Source: CAJWKT01 sp964465375 (GTDB lineage: Bacteria > Pseudomonadota > Gammaproteobacteria > Steroidobacterales > Rariloculaceae). Taken from it: DNA of 26,841 nucleotides. The stretch's first letter is position 1. Each line of letters begins with the position of its first letter. The notes under the pieces were generated by a model. It saw only the letters and a list, made by a program, of their open reading frames with translations. It was not told the origin of the DNA and did no database searches. Of the stretch, positions 17,439 to 26,242 are shown one piece after another. The stretch is from the NCBI GenBank assembly GCA_964465375.1, contig CAYXIJ010000027.1, forward strand, positions 1 through 26,841, read 5' to 3'. Both the position numbers and the translations under genes were made by a program.

Positions 17439-17522
17439 GACACAAAGCACGCCTCTTAGCTCTTTTCACAGGATGCCATAGCTAAGCTACAAACACGAAT
17501 TCTCGAAAAAATACGGGCAGAC

Positions 17523-18347
17523 CTAAAGGAGCAGGTGACGCTCTACCCCCATTTCATTCAATATGGTACTGGCGATCTCCTCAATAGAGCAGTGTGTAGT
17601 GTCTATATACGGAATATTGTGCCGATTAAAAAGCATCTCGGCCGCGCGCAGTTCTAAGTTGACCTGCTCAGTCGATGCGTAGCGCCCCACAGACCATCGT
17701 CCGAGCCGGATCTGCCGCAATCGATCTGGTGAGATGGTCAATCCATATAATTTTTTCTGAAATGGCAATAACGTGTCAGGCAACCGATCGATTTCTAAGT
17801 TATCTTCCGTTAACGGGTAATTTGCGGCAAAAATCCCGTACTGCAGAGCCATATAGACACAGGTCGGTGTCTTGCCAGAACGAGATACACCCGTCATTAT
17901 CACATCGGCCTTACTATACTGCTGCGTCGTTCGGCCATCGTCAGCATCCATCGCGAAATTCATTGCATCGATCCGAGAATTGTAGCTTGTGGTGTCCTGC
18001 ATGCCGTGAGCTTTGCCAGAAATATGCGAAGACTGACTGTCCAGTTCCTCTTCGATTTTGGTAAGGAAGGCCTCAAAAAAATCCAACACCAACCCATTGC
18101 AAAGGAGCAACGGCGCCCGAACTTCATCCTGAACGAAACTGGTGAATACGATCGGGCGTAATCCAGATTCAGTCGCTGCACGATTTATCCTTTCAGTCAC
18201 TTGCTGTGCCTTGCCAAGTGAATCGACAAATGGCACAGTAACGAGGTTAAATTCAACTTTATCGAACTGCGTCAGTAAGCTGTGCCCTAACGTTTCTACC
18301 GTTACCCCGGTTTGGTCGGATACAAAAAAAACTGTTCTTTCGGTCAT
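17523..18347 (-). CDS. ppsR: DUF299 kinase/pyrophosphorylase, regulator of PPDK or PEP synthase
   Basis: The 274-residue protein belongs to the DUF299 family of bifunctional regulators. These inactivate pyruvate phosphate dikinase or PEP synthase by ADP-dependent phosphorylation of a threonine two residues before the catalytic histidine, and reactivate it by phosphorolysis. The nucleotide-binding loop is GVSRSGKTPT at residues 153-162, and the N-terminal VFFVSDQTGVTVETLGHSLL is typical. The start at ATG 18347 was chosen because the family begins close to that block; the upstream extension to 18380 looks spurious. It is divergent from a PPDK gene 116 bases away, so its target here is probably PPDK, and the name PDRP would then fit better than PpsR. 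Confidence 0.88.
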   Translation of the reverse strand: MTERTVFFVSDQTGVTVETLGHSLLTQFDKVEFNLVTVPFVDSLGKAQQVTERINRAATESGLRPIVFTSFVQDEVRAPLLLCNGLVLDFFEAFLTKIEEELDSQSSHISGKAHGMQDTTSYNSRIDAMNFAMDADDGRTTQQYSKADVIMTGVSRSGKTPTCVYMALQYGIFAANYPLTEDNLEIDRLPDTLLPFQKKLYGLTISPDRLRQIRLGRWSVGRYASTEQVNLELRAAEMLFNRHNIPYIDTTHCSIEEIASTILNEMGVERHLLL

Positions 18348-18463
18348 ATCAGGATGGCTCCCTAAAAACCTGGAAGGCAAGTATAGCTCGGAAATTTATA
18401 TCATTAAGCAGAGTATGATCGTCTTAACTTATGGAAAACGACTAAGAAGGGAAAATCACTCCA

Positions 18464-21115
18464 GTGCCCAATAAACACATCTACCTTTTTCACGAAGGCA
18501 ATGCAGGTCTCCGAGACCTTTTGGGCGGTAAAGGCGCAAACCTCGCTGAAATGACCAACATCGGATTGCCTGTTCCTTCTGGCTTCACAATTACTACCGA
18601 GGTGTGCAAGGAATTTTATATCGGTGAGGAGCGACTGCCTACCGGCCTCTTTGATGAGGTAGAACGAGCTCTTGCTGATATTGAAAAAAGAGCTGAAAAA
18701 AAATTTGGGGATATAACTGACCCTCTTCTGCTCTCGGTCCGTTCTGGTGCCAAATTCAGTATGCCCGGAATGATGGACACAGTTCTAAATCTTGGGCTAA
18801 ACGATGAGACAATTAAGGGGCTTGTCTCGGTTACTGACGATGCAAGATTTGCTTATGATGCGTATCGTCGCTTCATCATGATGTTTGGAAATGTTGTGAT
18901 GGAGGTTCCAAAAAATGAGTACGAACAAGCTTTTACGGGACTAAAAAAACGTCTGGGTGCAAAAAAAGATACCGATGTTAGCGCGCCTGATCTCAAAGCG
19001 TTATGCGAAGAATTTAAGGCATTAACTAAACTACAAACCGGGCAAGATTTCCCTCAGAATACACTACAACAACTGGAAGCAGCTATCGAAGCTGTATTTC
19101 GGTCGTGGAATGCCGAACGCGCCATCCTTTATCGGCGTGTGGAAAATATCAGTAATGATATTGGAACTGCTGTAAATGTCCAAGCCATGGTCTTCGGAAA
19201 TAGAGGTGACTCTTCGGGGACCGGAGTTGCATTCACGCGTGATCCCGCAAATGGCAAGAATGCGCTGTACGGTGAGTATCTCATGAACGCACAAGGTGAA
19301 GACGTCGTAGCCGGCGTTCGTACACCTGCCGATATACAGAAACTTTCGGATGACCATCCTAAAATCTATGAACAACTTAATAACATCGCACAGAAATTGG
19401 AGGCGCATTACCGGGATATGCAGGATATCGAGTTCACTATCGAAGATGGCCGACTTTTCATTCTTCAGTGCCGTGCGGGTAAACGAACTAAAACTGCAGC
19501 GATCAAAATTGCGGTGGATATGGTAAACGAGGGTTTGATTACAAGGGAGGAAGTGATGCTGCACCGTATAACTCCATCCCAACTTGAGCAGGCGATACAT
19601 CCGCGTTTCACCGAAAAGCCAAAAGAGCAAATCCTGTCCGCAGGCATGAACGCTGGCCCAGGCGCCGCAACCGGGAAAATCGTGCTTACTTCCAAAAAAG
19701 CAGTCGAAACCTATGACGCAAATCCCGGAGTCTCCATTATTCTTGTGCGCGAAGAAACTAGCCCCGATGACTTGGCAGGAATGCTAGCAAGCAAAGGAGT
19801 ACTTACAAGTCGGGGTGGACGCACCTCTCATGCCGCACTCGTAGCTCGACAGTTCGGTATTCCGACAATCTGTGGGTGTAGCGCGCTGCAGATTGACGAA
19901 AAAAAGGGGACTGTAACTATAGGTGAAAAATTGTTATGTGAAGGTGACTGGATTTCCATTGATGGCAGCAATGGTGTTGTGTACTCGGGCAACCTTGAGA
20001 CTCAACCAGCGACAGAAATGGGAGAAACTGCAGCACTAATGCAATGGGCAGACTCTTTTCGCAAACTAAAAATTAGGGTAAATGCAGATACACCAGATCA
20101 AGCTGCTGAAGCAGTGAGGCTTGGTGCGGAAGGTATCGGTCTATGCCGAACAGAACATATGTTTCTTGGTGACCGGGTTCCCTTGGTCCAGAAACTGATA
20201 CTTGCCGACAATGAAGCAGACCGCAACACAGCACTAGATGCGCTTTTACCGCTCCAACGGGAAGACTTTGAGGGCATTTTCAGGGCTATGGACGGCCGTC
20301 CAACTACAATAAGACTTATTGATCCGCCATTGCACGAGTTCTTGCCGGACGAGAGGGATTTACTCGTTGAGGTCACACGTCTGGAGTGTACCGAACCCGG
20401 ATCACCTAAATTATCTGAACTCCGTCAAATTCTCTCTGCGGTCCGGGCTATGCATGAGGCAAACCCAATGCTAGGTCTGCGTGGTTGCCGCCTATCCTTT
20501 ATTCTGCCTGGCATTGTCCAGATGCAGGTCACAGCCATCATTAGTGCTGCATGCCGGGTAAAAAAAGAAGGCATTGATGTAATTCCAGAAATTATGATCC
20601 CACTCATTAGTCATGTGAACGAACTAAAGTGGGTAAAAGATCGCTTGGAGCCAATCGCACAACAAACCATGCAGGAAGAAGAGCTCGAAATCGGCTACTC
20701 ATTCGGTACTATGATAGAAACCCCAAGGGCCGCCCTGACGGCTGGAGAAATTGCGGCCGAGGCATCCTTCTTCAGTTTTGGGACCAATGACCTCACGCAG
20801 ATGACCTTCGGAATCAGCCGAGATGATGCAAGTAGCTTCCTACCACAGTATCTTCATGAAACTATCCTGCCGGATGACCCCACCGAATCTATCGATCAGG
20901 CTGGCGTTGGGCGTCTGATAAAGTTATGTGTTGATGATGCACGTAAAGCTAAGCCAGATCTCAAACTCGGCATATGTGGAGAGCATGGCGGAGATCCTCG
21001 TTCCATAGCATTCTGCCACGCCATGGGCATGGAATATGTGAGCTGCTCACCAAAACGACTGCCGATTGCTCGTTACGCAGCAGCGCAAGCGGCCCTCATG
21101 GATAAAGATGATTAA
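18464..21115 (+). CDS. ppdK: Pyruvate, phosphate dikinase
   Basis: The 883-residue protein is the size of bacterial PPDK, which interconverts pyruvate, ATP and Pi with PEP, AMP and PPi in the cytoplasm. The ATP-grasp nucleotide domain covers about residues 1-340 (GGKGANLAEMTNIGLPVPSG at the start). The swivelling phosphohistidine domain has RGGRTSHAALVARQ with His456 as the phosphocarrier and Thr454 as the expected target of the DUF299 regulator. The C-terminal TIM-barrel domain, which binds pyruvate/PEP, has EGIGLCRTEHMF and GICGEHGGDP with Cys838 as the probable acid/base. The motif RGGRTSH has Arg where many PPDKs have Met, a form shared with PEP synthase. The start is GTG at 18464. No clear terminator was seen in the 137 bases to the convergent orn. 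Confidence 0.95.
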   Translation: MPNKHIYLFHEGNAGLRDLLGGKGANLAEMTNIGLPVPSGFTITTEVCKEFYIGEERLPTGLFDEVERALADIEKRAEKKFGDITDPLLLSVRSGAKFSMPGMMDTVLNLGLNDETIKGLVSVTDDARFAYDAYRRFIMMFGNVVMEVPKNEYEQAFTGLKKRLGAKKDTDVSAPDLKALCEEFKALTKLQTGQDFPQNTLQQLEAAIEAVFRSWNAERAILYRRVENISNDIGTAVNVQAMVFGNRGDSSGTGVAFTRDPANGKNALYGEYLMNAQGEDVVAGVRTPADIQKLSDDHPKIYEQLNNIAQKLEAHYRDMQDIEFTIEDGRLFILQCRAGKRTKTAAIKIAVDMVNEGLITREEVMLHRITPSQLEQAIHPRFTEKPKEQILSAGMNAGPGAATGKIVLTSKKAVETYDANPGVSIILVREETSPDDLAGMLASKGVLTSRGGRTSHAALVARQFGIPTICGCSALQIDEKKGTVTIGEKLLCEGDWISIDGSNGVVYSGNLETQPATEMGETAALMQWADSFRKLKIRVNADTPDQAAEAVRLGAEGIGLCRTEHMFLGDRVPLVQKLILADNEADRNTALDALLPLQREDFEGIFRAMDGRPTTIRLIDPPLHEFLPDERDLLVEVTRLECTEPGSPKLSELRQILSAVRAMHEANPMLGLRGCRLSFILPGIVQMQVTAIISAACRVKKEGIDVIPEIMIPLISHVNELKWVKDRLEPIAQQTMQEEELEIGYSFGTMIETPRAALTAGEIAAEASFFSFGTNDLTQMTFGISRDDASSFLPQYLHETILPDDPTESIDQAGVGRLIKLCVDDARKAKPDLKLGICGEHGGDPRSIAFCHAMGMEYVSCSPKRLPIARYAAAQAALMDKDD

Positions 21116-21252
21116 CAACAAGTCACCCTGCGGCCTTAATATCCTCAGGACTGCATTTAAGAATAACGCCCCATATTAGAGGTTAGGCCAGAGAAACCAC
21201 TTATCGGGAAAACCGACGAAAATTTCAAAATAACTCTACAAGGTGGGATATT

Positions 21253-21798
21253 TCACTCAACTGACAATAGATGCTCACGGTAAAATTCAAGCTCACGAAT
21301 CGAGTCGTAGATATCCGCTAAAGCCAAATGAGTGGATTTTTTTTGAAATTTATTTGAGGCGCTTGGCATCCACAAACGAGCTAATATCTTTAACGTAGAC
21401 ACATCTAAGTTCCTGTAATGAAAAAAAGAGGCCAATTCGGGCATATGACGTACCAGAAAACGTCTATCTTGGCATATGCTACTGCCACACATGGGTGATA
21501 TTCCGCTATCCAAATGCTCTCTCAAAAACTCAAGTGTCTGTTGCTCTGCTTCGGATTCATCCACAGTGCTCGCACGAACCCGATCAACCAAGCCTGAAGT
21601 TTTATGCTGACGTTTATTCCAGTCATCCATGGAATCCAAAATGTTATCGGACTGATAGATCGCATGGACTGGGCCCTCGGCGAGTACCTTCAACTCTTTA
21701 TCGGTAACAACGGTAGCAATCTCAATAATCAAATCGGCGTCCGGATTAAGACCTGTCATTTCAAGGTCGATCCAGATCAGATTATCTTTGCGCTTCAA
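21253..21798 (-). CDS. orn: Oligoribonuclease
   Basis: This 181-residue protein is a DEDDh 3'-5' exonuclease that degrades two- to five-nucleotide RNAs, including pGpG from cyclic-di-GMP turnover, and is essential in several gammaproteobacteria. Catalytic residues are visible as Asp11 and Glu13 in WIDLEMTGL, Asp111 in CQDRRF, and His157 and Asp162 in HLALADI. The start is TTG at 21798, six bases after GGAGG. The only nearby ATG (21803-21801) is out of frame and meets TGA after one codon. It diverges from rsgA across 71 bases, an arrangement common in gammaproteobacteria. Confidence 0.94.
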   Translation of the reverse strand: MKRKDNLIWIDLEMTGLNPDADLIIEIATVVTDKELKVLAEGPVHAIYQSDNILDSMDDWNKRQHKTSGLVDRVRASTVDESEAEQQTLEFLREHLDSGISPMCGSSICQDRRFLVRHMPELASFFHYRNLDVSTLKILARLWMPSASNKFQKKSTHLALADIYDSIRELEFYREHLLSVE

Positions 21799-21804
21799 TT
21801 CATG

Positions 21805-21810
21805 CCTCCT
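21805..21810 (-). promoter_or_regulatory. Ribosome binding site that fixes the TTG start of orn
   Basis: On the minus strand AGGAGG lies six bases before the TTG at 21798. A decoy ATG begins one base after the site and is too close to be used; its two-codon frame ends within the orn start. Confidence 0.7.
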
Positions 21811-21869
21811 TTAGTTGCTACCCGAATTGTAACAGCAGCACCCTTAACTGCCTTCATTGGTTTACTTTT

Positions 21870-22754
21870 ATGAATGAGCAAGGCTTGGTTGTAGCCCGAT
21901 TCCGACGCCATGTTTCTGTTCAGGACCGAAACGAAAAGCGCTATATGTGCCAGATGCGGAGTCGCGGTCTGCAGCCCGTGGTAGGTGATGAGGTTGAATG
22001 GCAGAAGACATCCCACGAAAGCGGTATGGTCACGAAAATACTGCCACGCGATGTGGAGCTGGCCCAACTCAATGCTCGTGGAGGTGCAGAAGTAATTTCG
22101 GCCAACCTCTCCCAACTCGTCATTGTCCTGGCCCATGAGCCCAAGCCTGACTGGTTCGCTATTGATCGCTATCTATGTGCAGCCGAATTAATACACACCA
22201 AAAGCCTGATCGTACTGAATAAAAAAGACCTCAACCCGGATCCTCCTGCTGTGCTTCGTGAATACGAAAATATAGGCTACCCGGTATACCAAATAAGCGC
22301 CAAAGAAGGTACGGGACTAGAGCCCCTGGCCCACGACATGGAGAACAATCGCAGTATGATCGTAGGTCAATCCGGTGTCGGGAAGTCATCTCTGCTGAAT
22401 GCTCTCATAGGTGATACCCGTCAGGCTGTCGCCCATCTTTCCGAGAAAACTACCCAGGGACGGCATACCACAACAACTTCAATGATGTATCAACTCCCAA
22501 AAAGTGGGCAGTTAATTGATTCTCCTGGTGTGCGAGACTACACACCATACATAGAGAAACCTGAATTAATTCAAATAGGCTTTAGGGAACTCTCAGTCTA
22601 CAAGGACAAGTGTCAATTTCGTAATTGTATACATCAAGCTGAGCCAGAATGCGGCATTAAGCAAGCAATTACTAAAGGAAAAATCTCTGGACGACGCTAC
22701 GATAGCTACAAAAAATTATATAAATTAACTCAAGAAATCATTAAAAAAACGTAA
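21870..22754 (+). CDS. rsgA: Ribosome small-subunit biogenesis GTPase RsgA
   Basis: The 294-residue protein is a circularly permuted GTPase that binds the 30S subunit and promotes its late maturation. An N-terminal OB-fold is followed by G4 (NKKD near residue 117), then G1 GQSGVGKSS at residues 166-174, then G3 DSPGVRDY. A C-terminal zinc-binding knuckle has the order Cys-x4-Cys-x-His-x5-Cys (CQFRNCIHQAEPEC). This permuted order (G4-G1-G3) and the zinc motif are diagnostic. It is a little short compared with E. coli (350), mostly at the N-terminus. The start is ATG at 21870, with no strong ribosome site. Confidence 0.95.
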   Translation: MNEQGLVVARFRRHVSVQDRNEKRYMCQMRSRGLQPVVGDEVEWQKTSHESGMVTKILPRDVELAQLNARGGAEVISANLSQLVIVLAHEPKPDWFAIDRYLCAAELIHTKSLIVLNKKDLNPDPPAVLREYENIGYPVYQISAKEGTGLEPLAHDMENNRSMIVGQSGVGKSSLLNALIGDTRQAVAHLSEKTTQGRHTTTTSMMYQLPKSGQLIDSPGVRDYTPYIEKPELIQIGFRELSVYKDKCQFRNCIHQAEPECGIKQAITKGKISGRRYDSYKKLYKLTQEIIKKT

Positions 22755-22906
22755 ATGGAGAAAATTCCAACGCATGTTATTCTGCATCCGCAGCCCGGTC
22801 TGTTGGGGGCCAGCTATTGTGCGCTGTGTTTGACGTCAGCGCCTATGGAACAGGCTTAACTCTGGTTTTAAGGGAATATTTTATTCGCCCCAAGGGATCG
22901 ATCATC

Positions 22907-23266
22907 TTACCCCGGAGGCCATATCAACTGTCGTCCCGCTAACAAGTGTATATGAACATGGAATATTACCTGACCCCCCTCTTTGTTCGTGTTAAGGACC
23001 AAGCGATAGCCATCTACAGAGAACCCCTGATCTCTGGCAACTAACTTTGCGGTTAAAAAAAGATTGCCTGCTAAATTTTTTTGCTCTTCGGGAAAATCAT
23101 TAACAGTAGAAATATGATTCTTTGGAATGATCAGCGCATGAAAGGGCGCCTGAGGAGAGACATCATGAAAAACTAGAATTTCTTCGTTCTCGTAGATACG
23201 CCTAGAAGGAACCTCACCGGCAACAATTTTGCAAAACAGACAATCCGGATCGCGAACAATATCCAT
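22907..23266 (-). CDS. HIT family (HinT-type) nucleotide hydrolase
   Basis: The 119-residue protein matches the bacterial HinT type: DCLFCKIVAGEVPSRRIYEN at the N-terminus, then the catalytic triad motif FHVHIHLLAG (His103, His105, His107) and the C-terminal GRQLIWPPG. Family members hydrolyse purine nucleoside phosphoramidates and act in the cytoplasm; His105 is the expected nucleophile. A TTG at 23284 could add six residues, but the ATG at 23266 has a GAGG seven bases upstream. It follows recR with a 21-base gap and is likely the last gene of the dnaX operon. Confidence 0.88.
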   Translation of the reverse strand: MDIVRDPDCLFCKIVAGEVPSRRIYENEEILVFHDVSPQAPFHALIIPKNHISTVNDFPEEQKNLAGNLFLTAKLVARDQGFSVDGYRLVLNTNKEGGQVIFHVHIHLLAGRQLIWPPG

Positions 23267-23287
23267 AGACTTCCCTCTGCTCAAAAA

Positions 23288-23893
23288 TTAATCCATCTCC
23301 CGCCTTCCAGTCAAAGCCCGGGCTAACGTACCACTATCAACAAACTCTAGCTCTCCGCCCATAGGGACCCCATAAGCAATGCGACTAGCCTGAATGTTTT
23401 CTTTTTTTGCCATTGATGCAATTATGTTAGCGGTCGCATCGCCTTCAACAGTGACACCAGTAGCCAAAATCACTTCGGCGATAACACCTCCCGCTAATCT
23501 TTCCTCAAGGAGATCCAAGCCCAGCTCTCCTGGGCCGATGCCATCAATTGGAGAAATATGGCCCATCAAAACGAAATATCTTCCAGAATAGGCACCGGTC
23601 TGCTCAATGGCAAGAACGTCAGCGGGAGTTTCTACTACACAAAGAAGTGAGCTATCACGCCGCTCATTAGAGCAAAGTTGACATATCTGATCCTCTGTCA
23701 GCATTCGGCAGTCCTTGCAGTAGGTAACCCGAGCAGCAGCACTCTCAAGGGCTTCAGCTAAGCGCTTTGCTCCCATCCGATCCTCGCCTAGCAAATCAAA
23801 TGTCATGCGTTGAGCTGACTTCTGCCCAACACCGGGAAGGCACTGCAATGCCTGAATTAACTGCTTCAGTAATGGGGAGTAGTTCTCAGCCAC
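23288..23893 (-). CDS. recR: Recombination mediator RecR
   Basis: The 201-residue protein acts with RecO (and RecF) to load RecA at single-stranded gaps. Near the start is a helix-hairpin-helix (LPGVGQKSAQRM, about residues 19-30), then a zinc finger with Cys59, Cys62, Cys71 and Cys74, then a Toprim domain (about 80-175, with VETPADVLAIE) and a C-terminal RIAYGVPMGGELEFVD. Length is normal. The start is GTG at 23893, four bases after the stop of ebfC, so the two are coupled. Confidence 0.95.
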   Translation of the reverse strand: MAENYSPLLKQLIQALQCLPGVGQKSAQRMTFDLLGEDRMGAKRLAEALESAAARVTYCKDCRMLTEDQICQLCSNERRDSSLLCVVETPADVLAIEQTGAYSGRYFVLMGHISPIDGIGPGELGLDLLEERLAGGVIAEVILATGVTVEGDATANIIASMAKKENIQASRIAYGVPMGGELEFVDSGTLARALTGRREMD

Positions 23894-23897
23894 TAGA

Positions 23898-24218
23898 TTA
23901 AAAGGGTAGCTTCATGCCTTGTGGCAGAGGCAAGCCCCCAGTAATCCCAGAATATTTCTCCTGCACTTTACGTTCTACTTTTTTTGCCGCATCGTTGTAG
24001 GCTGCAGCAATAACAGATTCAATTGTCTGTTTTTTTTCCTTCAGAAGCTCATCGTCAATCTCCACCCGCCTCACCTTGTACTTACAAGTTATATGAATCT
24101 TCACCATTCCACCGCCGGCTTCACCCAGTACTTCCGTCGAATCAAGCTCTTTCTGGGCTTGCTTCATAGTCTTTTTCATCTGCTGGGCCTGCCTAAGCAG
24201 CTCTCCTATGTCTTTCAT
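23898..24218 (-). CDS. ebfC: YbaB/EbfC family nucleoid-associated protein
   Basis: This 106-residue protein has the family pattern: an N-terminal coiled helix (LLRQAQQMKKTMKQAQKEL), the central GGGMVKIHITCKYKVRRVEI sheet, and a second helix with SVIAAAYNDAAKKVE. YbaB/EbfC dimers bind DNA and contribute to nucleoid organisation. It lies between dnaX and recR, its standard place, 53 bases after dnaX. The start is ATG at 24218. Confidence 0.93.
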   Translation of the reverse strand: MKDIGELLRQAQQMKKTMKQAQKELDSTEVLGEAGGGMVKIHITCKYKVRRVEIDDELLKEKKQTIESVIAAAYNDAAKKVERKVQEKYSGITGGLPLPQGMKLPF

Positions 24219-24271
24219 AAACTGCTCATCCCTTTAGTCTTCTGTGCATTCATTTGGATAATCAACATGTA

Positions 24272-25840
24272 TTACGTTTTAGTAGATTGGATACTATCTG
24301 TTTCCAGTACGGCGTCAAACGCTGTCTTTATAGCCTCCACGTTAGAGTCTCCTTGGATAGCATCACGGGCTATACGAGTGCGTTCACTCTCGCTAGCCCG
24401 CCTTGCCTGAGCGGGGGTAATATCTTCAGTCTCACCCATTGTGATACTGATAGAAATGCCCCGGCCTAAATACTCAATCAGCGCTACCTCCAAGCGCTCA
24501 CGAATTTTTTGGGTATTAAGGTGCATATGTTCATTAGCTACTACCAACTCTAAACGCCGCTCCCCGATCGTCTTTAAGGTACAGTTTTCAGCAAGTTGTC
24601 TTGCGAGCCCCGTAATTTTTAGCGCTTTCAGTAACAAGCCCCAGTCCTGAATTTTTGTGTGAGCAGACCGGTCCATCTTCCCTTCCTCTGGCCCTACTGA
24701 TCTCTGCTTTAACTCTTTTTTTCTGGCTGATCTATCTGGGGGCTCTTCGTCATCTACTGTTGCCGGTCGAAATGCCAACATCCGGAGCAATGTCATCTCG
24801 AAGGCGACCCGGTGATCACGGCAAATGGCCAGATCCCGGCAACCATGAAGCGCAATTTGATAGTAAAGCTGCACATCTTCTGGAGACAGAGATTTCGATA
24901 TTTTCTCCAAAAAATCTGCATCGTCTTCCGAGACACCCGGCCCGACAAGTTGAATCACAGCGATACGCTGAAAGGTAGCCATAATTTCACCGAGACACTT
25001 CTCGTAATCTGGTGCATGCTCATCAAGAGCGGAAACCTCATCCAATAATCGCGACCCATCCCCATCCGCAAGTGCACCTACAAGACTCTGAACGCGGCTA
25101 CTATCAATACTACCTAACATTGAGCTCACTGCATCAGCACTCACGATACCGCTATTAAATGCAACCGCCTGGTCTAATAGACTCAGGGCATCTCTAACAC
25201 TGCCTTCGGCAGCCTTGGATAATTCCAAAAGGCCCTGTGGTTCGGCACTAATTCCCTCTTCCGCTTCACAAATTTTCATAAGGTGATTTTGAATTCCGGA
25301 GGAAGGGATCCTCTTTAGGCTAAATTGGAGGCAGCGCGAAAGAACTGTGGCCGGTAAAGTGCGAGGTTCCGTTGTGGCTAAGAAAAATTTCATGTGAGAT
25401 GGAGGCTCCTCGAGTGTCTTAAGCAACGCATTAAACGAATGCTTAGAAAGCATATGCACTTCGTCGATCAGATAAACCTTATAGCGCCCCAGAGTAGGGG
25501 TGTACTGAACGTTCTCCAGCATCTCCCGCATGTTTTCTACGCCGGTATGCGATGCCGCATCCAGCTCGATAAGATCTACAAAGCGTCCCTCATCAATGGC
25601 AGTACAAGCATCACAAAGGCCACACGGCTCAGCAACGACCCCGTCTGCACAGTTCAGTGCTTTTGCAAGAATACGAGCAATTGTTGTTTTTCCAACACCA
25701 CGAGTGCCCTCGAAAAGATAGGCTTGGTGCAGGCGTTCCGCCGCTAAAGAGTTCATCAGTGCCTTAACGACGTGCTCCTGACCCACCACTTCCTCGAAAC
25801 GCCGAGGTCTCCATTTCCTAGCAAGAACTGTGTAACTCAC
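24272..25840 (-). CDS. dnaX: DNA polymerase III subunit tau/gamma
   Basis: The 522-residue protein is the clamp-loader ATPase. The AAA+ core has Walker A GTRGVGKT (45-52), a zinc module with Cys64, Cys73, Cys76 and Cys79, the DEVH box (126-129), and sensor/arginine finger around TVLSRC. The clamp-loader core ends near residue 370, after which a charged linker (EPPDRSARKKELKQRS) leads to a smaller C-terminal region (about 400-500) expected to contact DnaB and the polymerase alpha subunit. It is shorter than E. coli tau (643), through a shorter linker. A run of seven A residues at codons 373-375 may permit frameshifting. The start is GTG at 25840, with AGGTGA nine bases upstream. It heads the operon dnaX-ebfC-recR-HIT. 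Confidence 0.95.
   Translation of the reverse strand: MSYTVLARKWRPRRFEEVVGQEHVVKALMNSLAAERLHQAYLFEGTRGVGKTTIARILAKALNCADGVVAEPCGLCDACTAIDEGRFVDLIELDAASHTGVENMREMLENVQYTPTLGRYKVYLIDEVHMLSKHSFNALLKTLEEPPSHMKFFLATTEPRTLPATVLSRCLQFSLKRIPSSGIQNHLMKICEAEEGISAEPQGLLELSKAAEGSVRDALSLLDQAVAFNSGIVSADAVSSMLGSIDSSRVQSLVGALADGDGSRLLDEVSALDEHAPDYEKCLGEIMATFQRIAVIQLVGPGVSEDDADFLEKISKSLSPEDVQLYYQIALHGCRDLAICRDHRVAFEMTLLRMLAFRPATVDDEEPPDRSARKKELKQRSVGPEEGKMDRSAHTKIQDWGLLLKALKITGLARQLAENCTLKTIGERRLELVVANEHMHLNTQKIRERLEVALIEYLGRGISISITMGETEDITPAQARRASESERTRIARDAIQGDSNVEAIKTAFDAVLETDSIQSTKT
24716..24722 (-). other. dnaX: Candidate slippery A7 site in dnaX
   Basis: On the coding strand seven consecutive A residues (read A AAA AAA G) cover codons 373-375, directly after the clamp-loader core. 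A -1 shift would add 42 residues and stop at TGA, giving about 417 residues; a shift to the other frame gives Ser then TAA, about 376 residues. I saw no convincing stem-loop or upstream Shine-Dalgarno-like element, so use of the site is only inferred. Confidence 0.4.
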
Positions 25841-26074
25841 GGCTACTACTCACCTAAGTAATTCAAAAAATACGACCCTGAAGCCAATCATAGCCAACCA
25901 ATCCGCCCCACTGGATGTATCGTAATAACTGGCGAAGATCGCAAGGGTCACGGATACTTTACCAGCCCCTTGCAGCCTGTAACACAATCAAACTATTCAA
26001 GTCTTTAAAGAATCTTAAGTAGCCTCTCTATTCCCATGTTTACCATGGATTTAATCAAAATCAAATTACCCAGT
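25841..26074. other. Intergenic gap between dnaX and the tRNA promoter
   Basis: About 230 bases with no supported gene. I looked for the signal recognition particle RNA that sits beside dnaX in some gammaproteobacteria and did not find its conserved GGAAG...AGCAGCC core on either strand. A short minus-strand open frame of fewer than 45 codons ends just before the dnaX start but has no ribosome site. Confidence 0.4.
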
Positions 26075-26103
26075 TTGAAACTAATTGTCCGGTTGGGTAC
26101 TCT
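26075..26103 (+). promoter_or_regulatory. Predicted sigma-70 promoter of tRNA-Ser
   Basis: TTGAAA (26075-26080), a 17-base spacer and TACTCT (26098-26103), followed by a GC-rich stretch (GCATCCGCCGCGC) typical of stable-RNA promoters under stringent control. The tRNA begins about 40 bases downstream of the likely transcription start. Confidence 0.6.
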
Positions 26104-26151
26104 GCATCCGCCGCGCATAAGTAGCGTGGCGCCATATATCAACGTGAGACC

Positions 26152-26242
26152 GGAGAGGTGGCCGAGTGGACGAAGGCGCTTGATTGGAGTTCAAGTAGGC
26201 GGTTATACCGTCTCGTGGGTTCGAATCCCACCCTCTCCGCCA
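26152..26242 (+). tRNA. tRNA-Ser (anticodon GGA)
   Basis: The 91-base sequence folds as a class II tRNA. The acceptor arms GGAGAGG and CCTCTCC pair over seven bases, with G and an encoded CCA following. The D stem is GCC/GGC, the anticodon stem CTTGA/TCAAG encloses the loop TTGGAGT (anticodon GGA, reading UCC and UCU), a long variable arm (GGCGGTTATACCGTC) follows, and the T arm is GTGGG TTCGAAT CCCAC. The long variable arm and anticodon agree on serine. Confidence 0.95.

Noticed and set aside
19064..19630. Minus-strand open frame of 188 codons
   Set aside because: It is antisense to the well-supported ppdK gene and shows no domain pattern.
25841..26000. Possible 4.5S RNA gene beside dnaX
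   Set aside because: The conserved SRP RNA core was not found on either strand.
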